NCBI GenBank assembly: GCA_002506665.1
Contig: DAXZ01000054.1
Coordinates: 1-8,531 of the forward strand
Length of the DNA: 8,531 bases
Source: Nitrosopumilus sp. UBA526
GTDB taxonomy: Archaea > Thermoproteota > Nitrososphaeria > Nitrososphaerales > Nitrosopumilaceae
Direction: 5' to 3'
The notes beneath the pieces are model-generated. The model did no database searches and was not told the origin of the DNA. It saw only the letters and a list, made by a program, of their open reading frames with translations. Made by a program: the position numbers and the translations under genes. This document shows positions 1 to 5,894 of this stretch, piece after piece (the stretch's first letter is position 1; each line of letters starts with the position of its first letter).

Positions 1-1224
1 TACTTTATCATCTACCCAGTATCCAGCAGTGGTCTTTATCCAAGATGGAATCGCAGTCTGAGCAGATTCGGGGGCCGCATATATGGTGACTGGGATTTGT
101 AGATAATCAGTTCTAGATGAGGGTACAACGTGCTCAGGGGATGTGCCATATATCCATACAACATAATTTGCAGTGCCGGGATCCTCTTTTACCGCCATAT
201 CAAGAATATAAAATCCAGACTGAGAATATAGAAACAGCTCGTCTCTGTCTTGTGCAATGGATCTTTTCGGATTCAGATCATCGTCTGTAACCAAGAGATC
301 AAAATGAACCTGGTTTAAGAATTCAGCATCGTTGAATTTGCTGATAAACTTGATAAGCCACTGCATCGGACATCCCTGAACAGGGTCTTGGGGCCCATAA
401 AGCACGTGAAGCTGATAATCAGCGCGGTGTGTAGGCTTTTTTATGGTGACTTCTTTGTCAAAATCAGTAATACAATAATCAGGAATAGTAGGTAATATTG
501 TCTCAATTCCAACAAATGGTGATTCTGTGACATTGTCCTTATATTCCAATAACGTAAATTCATACTCTGTCGGAGGGATTCCCGTATTCACGTGGGTGTA
601 TGTCTTGGCCTGTATTGGAAATGGAAAGCCATCTGCAATCCAGACCTTGCTTGTAACGCCTCCCGTCTTCCATCCCACCTGGACTGTCTTCCATGTTCCG
701 GCAGGTACAGTTACTGTCTCTATTGCCATCGGAAGTATCTGCTCTCCTCCAATGTTTGCAATCTTTCCCCAAGATATCGCGCGAAACTCTTTTGGTCCCT
801 TCTGGCTATTAGTATCAGATGTTGCAAATGCAGACAGCCACACTATTGATGATTTGTATGCGTCGATATAGTCTGACAGGTCTTCACTGCCGCCTGATGG
901 TTCAGGTGCAAGTTTTCCAATCTCCATCTCACCGACAATTACTTTTTTCCCATCATACACAACTACTTCTACCAACCACTTTGTCTCATTTTGAACTTGT
1001 TTGTCGCCTTTAATCCACATATACATATCAAACTCGCTACATTCATTGTAAAGTATGTGACACATTCTGTAAGAGAAATAGTCGCCATGTTTGAGACCCT
1101 CACCGGGATGCCACGCACCGTCAAGATCAACCCCACCGGATTGTATTTGGGCAAATGCCAGTGGAGTAGCTAGTAAACCAAAAAGCAACGCAACAACAAC
1201 TGAAACTAGTGCAAATCCTTTCAA
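1..1224 (-). CDS. Secreted thaumarchaeal protein with signal peptide, C-terminal part cut by window edge
   Basis: The minus strand is open for 408 codons with no stop, so the C-terminus lies beyond the left edge. I chose the TTG start at 1224 because it gives a clean signal peptide: MKGFALVSVVVALLFGLL, then TPLAFA|Q, with predicted cleavage after residue 25. The first in-frame ATG would remove the signal peptide, and an upstream TGA at 1264-1266 limits extension. The mature part has an early Cys pair (CHILYNEC) and a beta-rich middle with PAGTWKTVQVGWKTGG and SKVWIADGFPFPIQAKTY. The last visible residues, 392-408, read IPSWIKTTAGYWVDDKV. This is the amphipathic helical motif that recurs in secreted or cell-surface proteins of Thaumarchaeota (family knowledge), where further copies often follow. 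It is probably an exported or envelope-associated protein. Its specific function is unknown to me. The reading frame and export call are solid; the exact start is less certain. Confidence 0.85.
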   Translation of the reverse strand, partial: MKGFALVSVVVALLFGLLATPLAFAQIQSGGVDLDGAWHPGEGLKHGDYFSYRMCHILYNECSEFDMYMWIKGDKQVQNETKWLVEVVVYDGKKVIVGEMEIGKLAPEPSGGSEDLSDYIDAYKSSIVWLSAFATSDTNSQKGPKEFRAISWGKIANIGGEQILPMAIETVTVPAGTWKTVQVGWKTGGVTSKVWIADGFPFPIQAKTYTHVNTGIPPTEYEFTLLEYKDNVTESPFVGIETILPTIPDYCITDFDKEVTIKKPTHRADYQLHVLYGPQDPVQGCPMQWLIKFISKFNDAEFLNQVHFDLLVTDDDLNPKRSIAQDRDELFLYSQSGFYILDMAVKEDPGTANYVVWIYGTSPEHVVPSSRTDYLQIPVTIYAAPESAQTAIPSWIKTTAGYWVDDKV

Positions 1225-1249
1225 ATCTAAAAAAAAGTGATAAAACAGA

Positions 1250-1257
1250 TAGTTAAA
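1250..1257 (-). promoter_or_regulatory. Candidate TATA box for the secreted-protein gene
   Basis: On the minus strand the sequence TTTAACTA sits 26-33 nt before the TTG start at 1224. This spacing would place transcription initiation at or very near the start codon, as in leaderless archaeal mRNAs. No purine-rich ribosome binding site is seen just before the TTG, which fits a leaderless start. The box is a weak match to the archaeal consensus. Confidence 0.35.
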
Positions 1258-1293
1258 CGTTTTTCAAATATGTAAAAAATGAGAATATATCCA

Positions 1294-1307
1294 AGCACAA
1301 CTGTGCT
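1294..1307. promoter_or_regulatory. Inverted repeat AGCACA-AC-TGTGCT, candidate operator
   Basis: Two perfect 6-bp arms (AGCACA and TGTGCT) flank a 2-nt spacer in the 125-bp gap between the divergent genes starting at 1224 (minus) and 1350 (plus). It lies 10 nt upstream of the candidate TATA box at 1317, so it could bind a dimeric regulator controlling the small protein gene or both genes. The loop is too short for a good RNA hairpin, which favours a DNA-level site. That role is inference. Confidence 0.35.
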
Positions 1308-1316
1308 CAAATAAGC

Positions 1317-1324
1317 AAATATAG
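1317..1324 (+). promoter_or_regulatory. Candidate TATA box for the 55-residue protein gene
   Basis: AAATATAG is centred about 30 nt before the ATG at 1350. This fits the archaeal TATA-to-start spacing for a leaderless or very short-leader transcript. No strong ribosome binding site precedes the ATG. Confidence 0.4.
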
Positions 1325-1349
1325 AGGAAAAAGTACAGAGATTCTAGAA

Positions 1350-1517
1350 ATGTGTGAATGCTCAAAGATTCACTTGTTTGAAGTAGAGTTCAAGCTTGAT
1401 GGCATGACCGTTGTTCCTACCCATAAAAACTGCGGATTTGCACTAGATGAGAAACAGGCAGACAAGTTCCAAAAAGAATTGGTAAAATCATGGGGTCTTG
1501 AGGAACAAGAAGAGTAA
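1350..1517 (+). CDS. Small Cys/His-containing protein of unknown function (55 aa)
   Basis: This is a 55-residue ORF from ATG at 1350 to TAA at 1515-1517. It begins MCECSKIHLFEVEFKLDG and ends with an acidic, Trp-containing helix (KELVKSWGLEEQEE). Codon use looks coding, and a TATA-like box sits at the right distance upstream. Cysteines 2, 4 and 28 and histidines 8 and 26 could form a single metal site: an N-terminal C-x-C-x3-H plus H-x-N-C in the second half. That is an inference from spacing only. It converges on the metallothionein-like gene at 1560-1703, with a hairpin in the 42-bp gap. I do not recognise a named family. It could be a small redox- or metal-binding protein of the thaumarchaeal lineage. 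Confidence 0.65.
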   Translation: MCECSKIHLFEVEFKLDGMTVVPTHKNCGFALDEKQADKFQKELVKSWGLEEQEE

Positions 1518-1522
1518 TAATA

Positions 1523-1559
1523 TAAAAAAAGTTAGGTGTTGGAACCAACCGGTACCTAA
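1523..1559 (-). terminator. Hairpin plus U-tract terminator of the metallothionein-like gene
   Basis: TTAGGT (1532-1537) pairs with ACCTAA (1554-1559). A second internal arm pair, GTTGG/CCAAC (1538-1542 and 1545-1549), can stack inside it. Read on the minus strand, the hairpin begins directly after the TGA of the metallothionein-like gene and is followed by a run of seven T (the A-run near 1524-1530) and further AT-rich sequence. Archaeal terminators depend mainly on T-tracts, which this provides. The hairpin lies between two convergent genes and might also serve the plus-strand gene, although no T-tract follows on that side. Confidence 0.5.
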
Positions 1560-1703
1560 TCACATATCTTTAGTTGCTTCTTTACAAATGTCAGTATGAC
1601 ATTTGCAGTCTGCACTACAAATACAATGACCTTGCATTGCACAGTCACATGAGTAATCTGGATCGCCGCTATCAGCTTCGCATCCACATGCTTGATCTAC
1701 CAT
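1560..1703 (-). CDS. Metallothionein-like cysteine-rich protein (47 aa)
   Basis: On the minus strand an ATG at 1703 opens a 47-residue protein ending in TGA. It holds nine cysteines (6, 8, 19, 21, 27, 29, 33, 35, 40), of which eight form four C-x-C pairs: CGC, CDC, CIC and CKC. His26 and His36 lie next to Cys27 and Cys35. There is almost no hydrophobic core, as expected for a protein folded around a metal-thiolate cluster. Composition and C-x-C spacing resemble metallothioneins that bind Zn(II), Cu(I) or Cd(II) in the cytoplasm. No signal peptide is present. A strong TATA box (TTTTAAAA) stands 23-30 nt before the ATG, suggesting its own leaderless transcript, and a hairpin/T-tract follows the stop. 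I cannot assign it to a named metallothionein family. The small protein opposite it also carries Cys and His, but a functional link is speculative. Confidence 0.8.
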   Translation of the reverse strand: MVDQACGCEADSGDPDYSCDCAMQGHCICSADCKCHTDICKEATKDM

Positions 1704-1725
1704 GATAATGTAGTAATTATACTTG

Positions 1726-1733
1726 TTTTAAAA
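1726..1733 (-). promoter_or_regulatory. TATA box of the metallothionein-like gene
   Basis: TTTTAAAA is preceded by CC on the minus strand and lies 23-30 nt upstream of the ATG at 1703. It is a near-ideal archaeal box for a leaderless or near-leaderless transcript. It fills the 45-bp gap after the upstream gene's stop, so the metallothionein-like gene probably has its own promoter. Confidence 0.6.
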
Positions 1734-1748
1734 GGTTAGTGCGTCAGA

Positions 1749-2633
1749 TTACGCACCTGAGAGGATCCCAAGCAGGTCATTGCAAGCTTTTTGGACAAGT
1801 TCTGATTGCTGCTTGAGAATATTAGGATCAGCCTCTATATCAAAGGCGATTTTTAGTATATGGATTAGCTCAGGTTTTTGGTTTAGTGTATCCTTGATTT
1901 TGACAAAGTTTTCCTTGTTTATATAACACAGATAAAAGTAACAGTCTGAGATCATTGAATTCTTTACAAAGAAATCATGTTTCTTTTGGATAGTATGAGA
2001 GCGGTTGTTTTTTTCCACCATGTCAGAAAACCCCATCGTTGATTTTAGCATCCGTTCAAGCAGAGTCGGCGTGGCCCTCTCCATGCCAACAGTCTGCGTT
2101 ACAACTGAGACATTCTCATTGACTGGATTCATCTTGAGCCGTCGAAGTGAATCAAGCATGTGAGAGGGACTCAGACGTGTGTGATTGATTGACAAGAGGG
2201 CATGTGCAAGATAGCATGTGGCGCATTTTTGCCAGCAGGATGCAAACATGTCAGATGATACGAGCGCCTCCCTGGTCTTGTGACAACAAAACTGAGACTC
2301 TATCAGAGAGTTTTTTGCAATATCAGAGAACAGTGAGATATGTTTTTTGCGAATTTTAGAAAGCAGCATTCTCAAGTCCCAAGAGTCATCACAAATAATT
2401 TGCAGCTTGTCATATTGAAGCAGTTTCTCAGAACTAGTTTCAGACAAGGATGCGTGGTGAATTACTACGAATTTGTCATCGTGTTTGATAATTTTTTCTG
2501 TCTCGGGTTTTTCATCAAAAACAAAGACGTCATAATCGCAGGAATCAAAGGATACATCAGAGATCATGCATCCGCCTAGCCCCACAGGAAAATCAGACAG
2601 TCCGTTCTCCTCAACGAATTTTCTTATATCCAT
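1749..2633 (-). CDS. Uncharacterised 294-aa protein, possibly a divergent nucleotidyltransferase with helical C-terminal half
   Basis: The frame stays open upstream to 2804, but that longer version would run antisense through the tRNA-Glu gene. I place the start at the ATG at 2633 because a good TATA box (TTTATAGA, minus strand) ends 23 nt before it. An ATG at 2708 is the alternative and would add 25 aromatic-rich residues. Residues 18-38 contain GLGG followed, 11 residues after the second glycine of GG, by DYDVFVFD. This is reminiscent of the G-G/S...D-x-D signature of pol-beta-type nucleotidyltransferases, but the match is weak. Residues 115-170 form Cys-rich helices (FCCH, CWQKCATCYLAHALL) followed by SPSHMLDSLRRL, which recalls the substrate-binding/HEPN-like helices that often follow such domains. 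The C-terminus (240-294) is also helical. I do not recognise a named family; it may be a conserved thaumarchaeal hypothetical. The coding call is firm; the function is a hypothesis. Confidence 0.75.
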   Translation of the reverse strand: MDIRKFVEENGLSDFPVGLGGCMISDVSFDSCDYDVFVFDEKPETEKIIKHDDKFVVIHHASLSETSSEKLLQYDKLQIICDDSWDLRMLLSKIRKKHISLFSDIAKNSLIESQFCCHKTREALVSSDMFASCWQKCATCYLAHALLSINHTRLSPSHMLDSLRRLKMNPVNENVSVVTQTVGMERATPTLLERMLKSTMGFSDMVEKNNRSHTIQKKHDFFVKNSMISDCYFYLCYINKENFVKIKDTLNQKPELIHILKIAFDIEADPNILKQQSELVQKACNDLLGILSGA

Positions 2634-2655
2634 GTTATATGCCACATATGATTTT

Positions 2656-2663
2656 TCTATAAA
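2656..2663 (-). promoter_or_regulatory. TATA box deciding the start of the 294-aa protein
   Basis: TTTATAGA on the minus strand lies 23-30 nt before the ATG at 2633, the spacing expected for a leaderless archaeal transcript. This supports 2633 over the upstream ATG at 2708 and over any start within the antisense of the tRNA. Confidence 0.55.
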
Positions 2664-2712
2664 GGAATAAACCCACAAAGTTTTACCAAAGTCATAAAGC
2701 CAAAACATTTCC

Positions 2713-2722
2713 TTTAAATTAA
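2713..2722 (+). promoter_or_regulatory. TATA box of the tRNA-Glu gene
   Basis: TTTAAATTAA is centred about 28 nt before the mature 5' end of the tRNA at 2745, the usual archaeal tRNA promoter arrangement. It sits back to back with the minus-strand promoter at 2656-2663. Confidence 0.55.
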
Positions 2723-2744
2723 GATTGGATTTGTCACTTATCAA

Positions 2745-2819
2745 GCTCCTATAGTGTAGTCCGGTTAAGCATTTTGGCTTCTCAAGCCAAAGACTCGGGT
2801 TCAAATCCCGATGGGAGCA
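2745..2819 (+). tRNA. tRNA-Glu (anticodon CUC)
   Basis: A full cloverleaf can be folded by eye. The acceptor arm GCTCCTA pairs with TGGGAGC (one G-U). The D stem is GTGT/GCAT, with GG in the D loop. The anticodon stem TTGGC/GCCAA encloses the loop TTCTCAA, giving anticodon CTC, which reads GAG (Glu). A short 4-nt variable region follows, then a T stem TCGGG/CCCGA with loop TTCAAAT. The discriminator base is A at 2819. The 3' CCA is not encoded and would be added enzymatically. No intron is seen. A TATA box lies at the expected distance upstream. The gene stands at the border between the minus-strand chromosomal genes and the gene-free stretch that leads into the signalling and restriction-modification loci. 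This makes it a candidate integration site, although no second copy of its 3' end is visible in this window. Confidence 0.95.
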
Positions 2820-2962
2820 CTCGATATGTCAGTGTTCTAGCATTATTTCTCAGATATGGTATTCCAAGGCATGTGTGGTTTCATACTGTTTGGGGATTCA
2901 GCTTTGCGTCTGTATGCTGAGATCAAGATATATGACATTTTTTAAAATAAATCGTCCCAGTT

Positions 2963-3003
2963 ATTCCCAAAGCGCCGCAGTACTAACTTTTGAATTCCCA
3001 AAG
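2963..3003. repeat. Direct repeat ATTCCCAAAG, two copies 31 bp apart
   Basis: Identical 10-mers at 2963-2972 and 2994-3003 lie in the gene-free stretch. The start-to-start spacing of 31 bp is about three helical turns, which would put both copies on the same DNA face. Two short copies are weak evidence for a binding site. Confidence 0.25.
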
Positions 3004-3108
3004 TCAAAGTAGGGCAAACGTGTTGACCATCACCCACCCTGTTTTCACACGACTGCGTGACACTGGCAGGCAATTGCTTTTTGCCGTTAATGTGTTGTAT
3101 AGCGGATT

Positions 3109-3143
3109 ATTTGAGATTTTGAGCTTTTTGGCCAAACTCAAAT
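3109..3143. repeat. Nested inverted repeat with perfect 10-bp palindrome TTTGGCCAAA
   Basis: ATTTGAG (3109-3115) is complementary to CTCAAAT (3137-3143). Inside lies the perfect palindrome TTTGGCCAAA (3127-3136), and TTTGAG is nearly repeated at 3117-3123. It sits about 85 nt upstream of the operon's TATA box. It could be a regulator binding site or an RNA hairpin; nothing else supports a specific role. Confidence 0.35.
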
Positions 3144-3226
3144 TATGTTAGACGCCCATATTGAGTATGAATTAGGAGAGACATGGGTGGTCTTTCATAG
3201 CCGGAGATCGCTTATTGATATGATCA

Positions 3227-3236
3227 TTTTTATAAC
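3227..3236 (+). promoter_or_regulatory. TATA box of the signalling operon
   Basis: TTTTTATAAC is centred about 30 nt before the ATG at 3262, implying a leader of a few nucleotides. It is the only good promoter seen ahead of the three overlapping genes that follow. Confidence 0.55.
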
Positions 3237-3261
3237 AACATAAACATTTGAGAAAAGTGAT

Positions 3262-3939
3262 ATGAGAAAGTCGTATGCTATACTGATATTTCTAGGTGTT
3301 ACAATGGCGTTTAATGCCTTGGTTATCGGCTCTGCTTTTGCCGAACAAGATGAGGAATGTAATCTCCTTCATTTGTCCGTACATTGTGATTTGTCAGGAT
3401 GGATGACATTAATCTTGGGCGATGTTATGATATCTGCGGCTCTAGCTGTGTTCTTGCATTATCTAGCATATCACAGCACTATAAAGATAGAGCAAAACAT
3501 CAAAGCAACAAAAGAGAACAACGTGGCCATTCAGAAGATACTATCTGAGCAACAAGAGACACGAACGAGACGGCAGATATATGTTGTCCAGTCATTCAAG
3601 AACCACCTTGGCTCATTACTCTTGTGTGTTGGTATCATCAACAGGTTTTCAGGAGGTATGATTTCAGATAAAGACAGCCCGAAGGATACACCTAGCAAAG
3701 GCACAGATAAAAGAAGAGAACTTGAGAGCATATTGCATAGAATACAAAACACACTGAGTCTCTCAATTGATGTAATAGATCCTATGCTAATAGAGCAGAT
3801 AGAGCAGTTTCTCATTACCATTGAGCAGAAAGTTTTGAATAGCAAAGATCCCTTGGACTATGATGGTATCAAGGGCAACATCATGAAGCTTACAAAAAGA
3901 CTAAACGAATATGCGTCTGCAGATGAGGTGTTAAAATAA
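3262..3939 (+). CDS. Membrane-anchored coiled-coil protein, probable partner of the histidine kinase
   Basis: This 225-residue protein starts at ATG 3262. Residues 6-27 are hydrophobic and end in SAFA|EQ, so they are either a cleavable signal peptide or a first membrane helix. A short exported segment with Cys33 and Cys42 follows, which could form a disulfide. A second membrane helix spans about 47-70 (WMTLILGDVMISAALAVFLH). The rest is predicted cytoplasmic and helical: a Gln/Glu-rich coiled coil about 75-105, a polar linker about 133-152, and further helices to the end. There is no recognisable catalytic motif or kinase domain. Its TAA overlaps the ATG of the next gene by one base (TAATG), so translation is probably coupled. 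As the kinase lacks membrane helices, this protein is a good candidate for the membrane sensor or scaffold that delivers a signal to it. That role is inferred from context; the family is not recognised. Confidence 0.8.
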   Translation: MRKSYAILIFLGVTMAFNALVIGSAFAEQDEECNLLHLSVHCDLSGWMTLILGDVMISAALAVFLHYLAYHSTIKIEQNIKATKENNVAIQKILSEQQETRTRRQIYVVQSFKNHLGSLLLCVGIINRFSGGMISDKDSPKDTPSKGTDKRRELESILHRIQNTLSLSIDVIDPMLIEQIEQFLITIEQKVLNSKDPLDYDGIKGNIMKLTKRLNEYASADEVLK

Positions 3940-5459
3940 TGCAGACATCGTCTGACAAAGAACCCACAATAAAGTCTCTGCAGAGAGCCACCAAGGAAGA
4001 ACGTCCAAAGATACGAAAGACACTTCCCGAATTGTATTGTTCTGTTGACATGGAAAAGAACATTACACAATGTAATGATGATTATGCAGAAAGATTAGGA
4101 TATGACCCATCAGAGATAATAGGAACTTTGCTGTTATCATATATTTTACCAGCATATCACGATTCCGTGTCATCGTCCTTTGAGATATGTAAGGTGACTG
4201 GTACTGCAACCAACAAAAAGATAAAAATGATTACGAAAAACGGCGAGGTTTTCGAGGTACGGATGATGGCAAAAAATATGTTTGATGATGGAGGCACCCT
4301 TATAGGCGATACGATGATTTTTCGTGACTTTACAGAGATAAAGACATTACAAAAAACGGTAAAGCTTAGAAAATATGAAAGCCTGTATGAAGAGTCGCCA
4401 GACCTGTATAGGACTGTAAACTATCAGGGAATAATAATAGATTGTAACAAGTCATATACCAACAAGATGGGTTATACGAAAGATGAGATCCTCGGAGTAA
4501 ATCTCATAGACCATACAGCAGAACGTAGCAAGAGCGAGATACGCATAAACATGGCAAGCTGGCGAAATACTGGAAAGGGAAAAACTACCACAATTTGGAT
4601 GATAAAAAAGGACGGTACAGAATTTCCTGCACGTCTTACCCCAACAAATTTGTTTGATGATGACGGCTATCTGATAGGCAGAAACGTGGTAATCCAGGAT
4701 ACCACAGAACTGCACGACACCAGGCAGGTGCTAAACGAGCGCGAGGAAGTTGACCGATTAAAAGAAGAGTTTCTGTCTGCTGTAACACATGAGCTAAAAT
4801 CACCACTAACACCAATTATTGGACATGCCCAGTTATTGTCAAACACAAAGATGATGGGTGCGTTAAACGAGAAACAGTCCAATGCCGTAAAGGCCATACT
4901 GTCAAATGCTACGAGATTAAGAAAACAAGTAGGTGATCTGCTAGATGCACACAAGCTGGATTTGGGAAAGATGCACTTTGATTATAAGGAGTTTAGTGTA
5001 AAGGAACTGTTGGATGGCATCATGTTATCCTTTGAGCATACCGTAAAGGAAAAAAATGTCACCATACAGTTGGCAGACATGGATGGAGACTATACCATGT
5101 ATAGCGACAATGACAGAATAGAGCAGGTCATTACAAACCTGATATATAATGCAGTTGATTTTATTCCAAAAGATACTGGCACCATCACAATTTCTGCAGA
5201 CAAAGTCTCAGACTCTGTAAAATTTGCCGTAAAGGATAACGGGATAGGCATACCAAAAGATAAACAAGAAGGATTGTTTGCAAAGTTTTATCAGACTAAC
5301 ACCGGGGTATTAAGAAAACACGGCGGTTCTGGACTTGGACTCTCAATATGCAAGGGAATAGTGGATAGTCTTGGAGGCACCATATCAGTGAACAGTGTTG
5401 AGAATGAGGGCAGTGAGTTTTATTTTGTCATTCCAATCAAAAGGAATGACACGGAATGA
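3939..5459 (+). CDS. Soluble sensor histidine kinase with two PAS domains
   Basis: This 506-residue protein has no membrane helix. Two PAS domains lie at about 28-138 and 147-262. Their ends are clearly related (MFDDGGTLIGDTMIFRDFTE and LFDDDGYLIGRNVVIQDTTE), showing an internal duplication. A HisKA dimerisation domain follows, with the H-box AVTHELKSPLTPIIGH; His284 is the predicted autophosphorylation site. The ATPase domain has the N-box (RIEQVITNLIYNAVDF, Asn400 and Asn404), the G1 box DNGIGIP from Asp433, the F-box region GLFAKFYQ, and the G2 box HGGSGLGLSI at 461-470. All catalytic motifs are intact, so the kinase should be active. It overlaps the upstream membrane protein by 1 nt and the downstream receiver by 4 nt (ATGA), so the three are almost certainly co-expressed. 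The PAS ligand cannot be deduced. The expected phosphate acceptor is the receiver encoded next. Confidence 0.95.
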   Translation: MQTSSDKEPTIKSLQRATKEERPKIRKTLPELYCSVDMEKNITQCNDDYAERLGYDPSEIIGTLLLSYILPAYHDSVSSSFEICKVTGTATNKKIKMITKNGEVFEVRMMAKNMFDDGGTLIGDTMIFRDFTEIKTLQKTVKLRKYESLYEESPDLYRTVNYQGIIIDCNKSYTNKMGYTKDEILGVNLIDHTAERSKSEIRINMASWRNTGKGKTTTIWMIKKDGTEFPARLTPTNLFDDDGYLIGRNVVIQDTTELHDTRQVLNEREEVDRLKEEFLSAVTHELKSPLTPIIGHAQLLSNTKMMGALNEKQSNAVKAILSNATRLRKQVGDLLDAHKLDLGKMHFDYKEFSVKELLDGIMLSFEHTVKEKNVTIQLADMDGDYTMYSDNDRIEQVITNLIYNAVDFIPKDTGTITISADKVSDSVKFAVKDNGIGIPKDKQEGLFAKFYQTNTGVLRKHGGSGLGLSICKGIVDSLGGTISVNSVENEGSEFYFVIPIKRNDTE

Positions 5460-5824
5460 AGGTTCTTGAGATTGATGACAATCCAGAGATCATAGCGTTT
5501 GTGGAGATGACTGTCACTAGCATGGGTCACGAGTTCGCATCTGCACTTAATGGCAAGGCAGGTCTTGAGATGATTGAGAAGGACAAGTATGATATGGTTT
5601 TTCTTGATTTGTCCATGCCAGAGTTTTCTGGAATTGATGTGATAAATGAGCTTGTTGCAAAAGACATGATGAGGAAACAGCACATTGTTTTGTTTACTGC
5701 ATCTGCAGGGATAGAAAAGGATCTTGGAGAACTGCGAGAAAAAGGTGTTCATTCCTACCTTGCAAAGCCCGTAGACATTGATGTGCTAATTGACAAGATA
5801 AATGAGATAGATGCCCTGAGCTAG
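5456..5824 (+). CDS. Stand-alone response-regulator receiver domain (CheY-like)
   Basis: This 122-residue protein is a single receiver domain. The acidic pair is Asp7-Asp8 (LEIDDNP), the phosphoacceptor is Asp51 (MVFLDLSMPEFSG), the switch Thr is Thr81 (VLFTASAG), and the invariant Lys is Lys104 (YLAKPVD). Its length is that of one receiver, with no DNA-binding or enzymatic output domain. It must therefore act through protein-protein contact or as a phosphorelay intermediate, as is common for archaeal receivers. The ATG overlaps the kinase stop codon by four bases (ATGA), typical of translational coupling, so this is the likely cognate partner of the kinase. The target of the phosphorylated form is not visible in this window. 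Confidence 0.93.
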   Translation: MKVLEIDDNPEIIAFVEMTVTSMGHEFASALNGKAGLEMIEKDKYDMVFLDLSMPEFSGIDVINELVAKDMMRKQHIVLFTASAGIEKDLGELREKGVHSYLAKPVDIDVLIDKINEIDALS

Positions 5825-5843
5825 GAATGTGTCATATAGAACC

Positions 5844-5860
5844 GCCTGCAATTTTTAGGC
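5844..5860 (+). terminator. Weak T-tract terminator candidate after the signalling operon
   Basis: A 4-bp stem GCCT/AGGC encloses a loop ending in TTTTT, 20-36 nt after the stop of the receiver gene. The T-run is the only termination-like signal between this operon and hsdM. The stem is short, so confidence is low. Confidence 0.25.
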
Positions 5861-5866
5861 ATTACA

Positions 5867-5874
5867 TATTAAAC
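5867..5874 (+). promoter_or_regulatory. TATA box of the hsdM operon
   Basis: TATTAAAC lies 21-28 nt before the TTG start at 5895, the spacing expected for a leaderless archaeal transcript. It supports TTG as the true start of hsdM and indicates that the restriction-modification locus is transcribed separately from the signalling operon. Confidence 0.5.
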
Positions 5875-5894
5875 ACAAATTATCATAATAGATA

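Larger units (their letters stand above)
2820..3261. other. Gene-free stretch between tRNA-Glu and the signalling operon
   Basis: I see no convincing gene on either strand in these roughly 440 bp; the longest frames are a few tens of codons. It holds a pair of ATTCCCAAAG direct repeats (2963-2972, 2994-3003), a small inverted repeat GGCAA/TTGCC near 3070-3086, a larger inverted-repeat cluster at 3109-3143, and the promoter for the downstream operon. It could be degenerate remnant DNA left by integration next to the tRNA, a regulatory region, or the site of an unannotated RNA. The sequence alone does not decide. Confidence 0.5.

Noticed and set aside
527..871. Plus-strand open frame of 114 codons, with others nearby at 592-849, 819-1013 and 991-1173
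   Set aside because: All lie antisense to the secreted-protein gene, whose frame carries a signal peptide and a recognisable lineage motif. They show no domain and look like shadow frames.
2634..2804. N-terminal extension of the minus-strand 294-aa protein up to an ATG at 2804
   Set aside because: It would be translated from the antisense of the tRNA-Glu gene and across both promoters. A TATA box points to the ATG at 2633.
2871..2945. Plus-strand 24-codon frame beginning MCGFILFG, which recalls the N-terminal Cys of class II glutamine amidotransferases
   Set aside because: Far too short for the domain, without further matching sequence in any frame downstream. Chance resemblance, or at most an unprovable remnant.
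4452..4715. Minus-strand frames inside the kinase gene and others inside hsdM (for example 6110-6508)
   Set aside because: They lie antisense to well-identified genes with intact domain motifs, and have no recognisable product.
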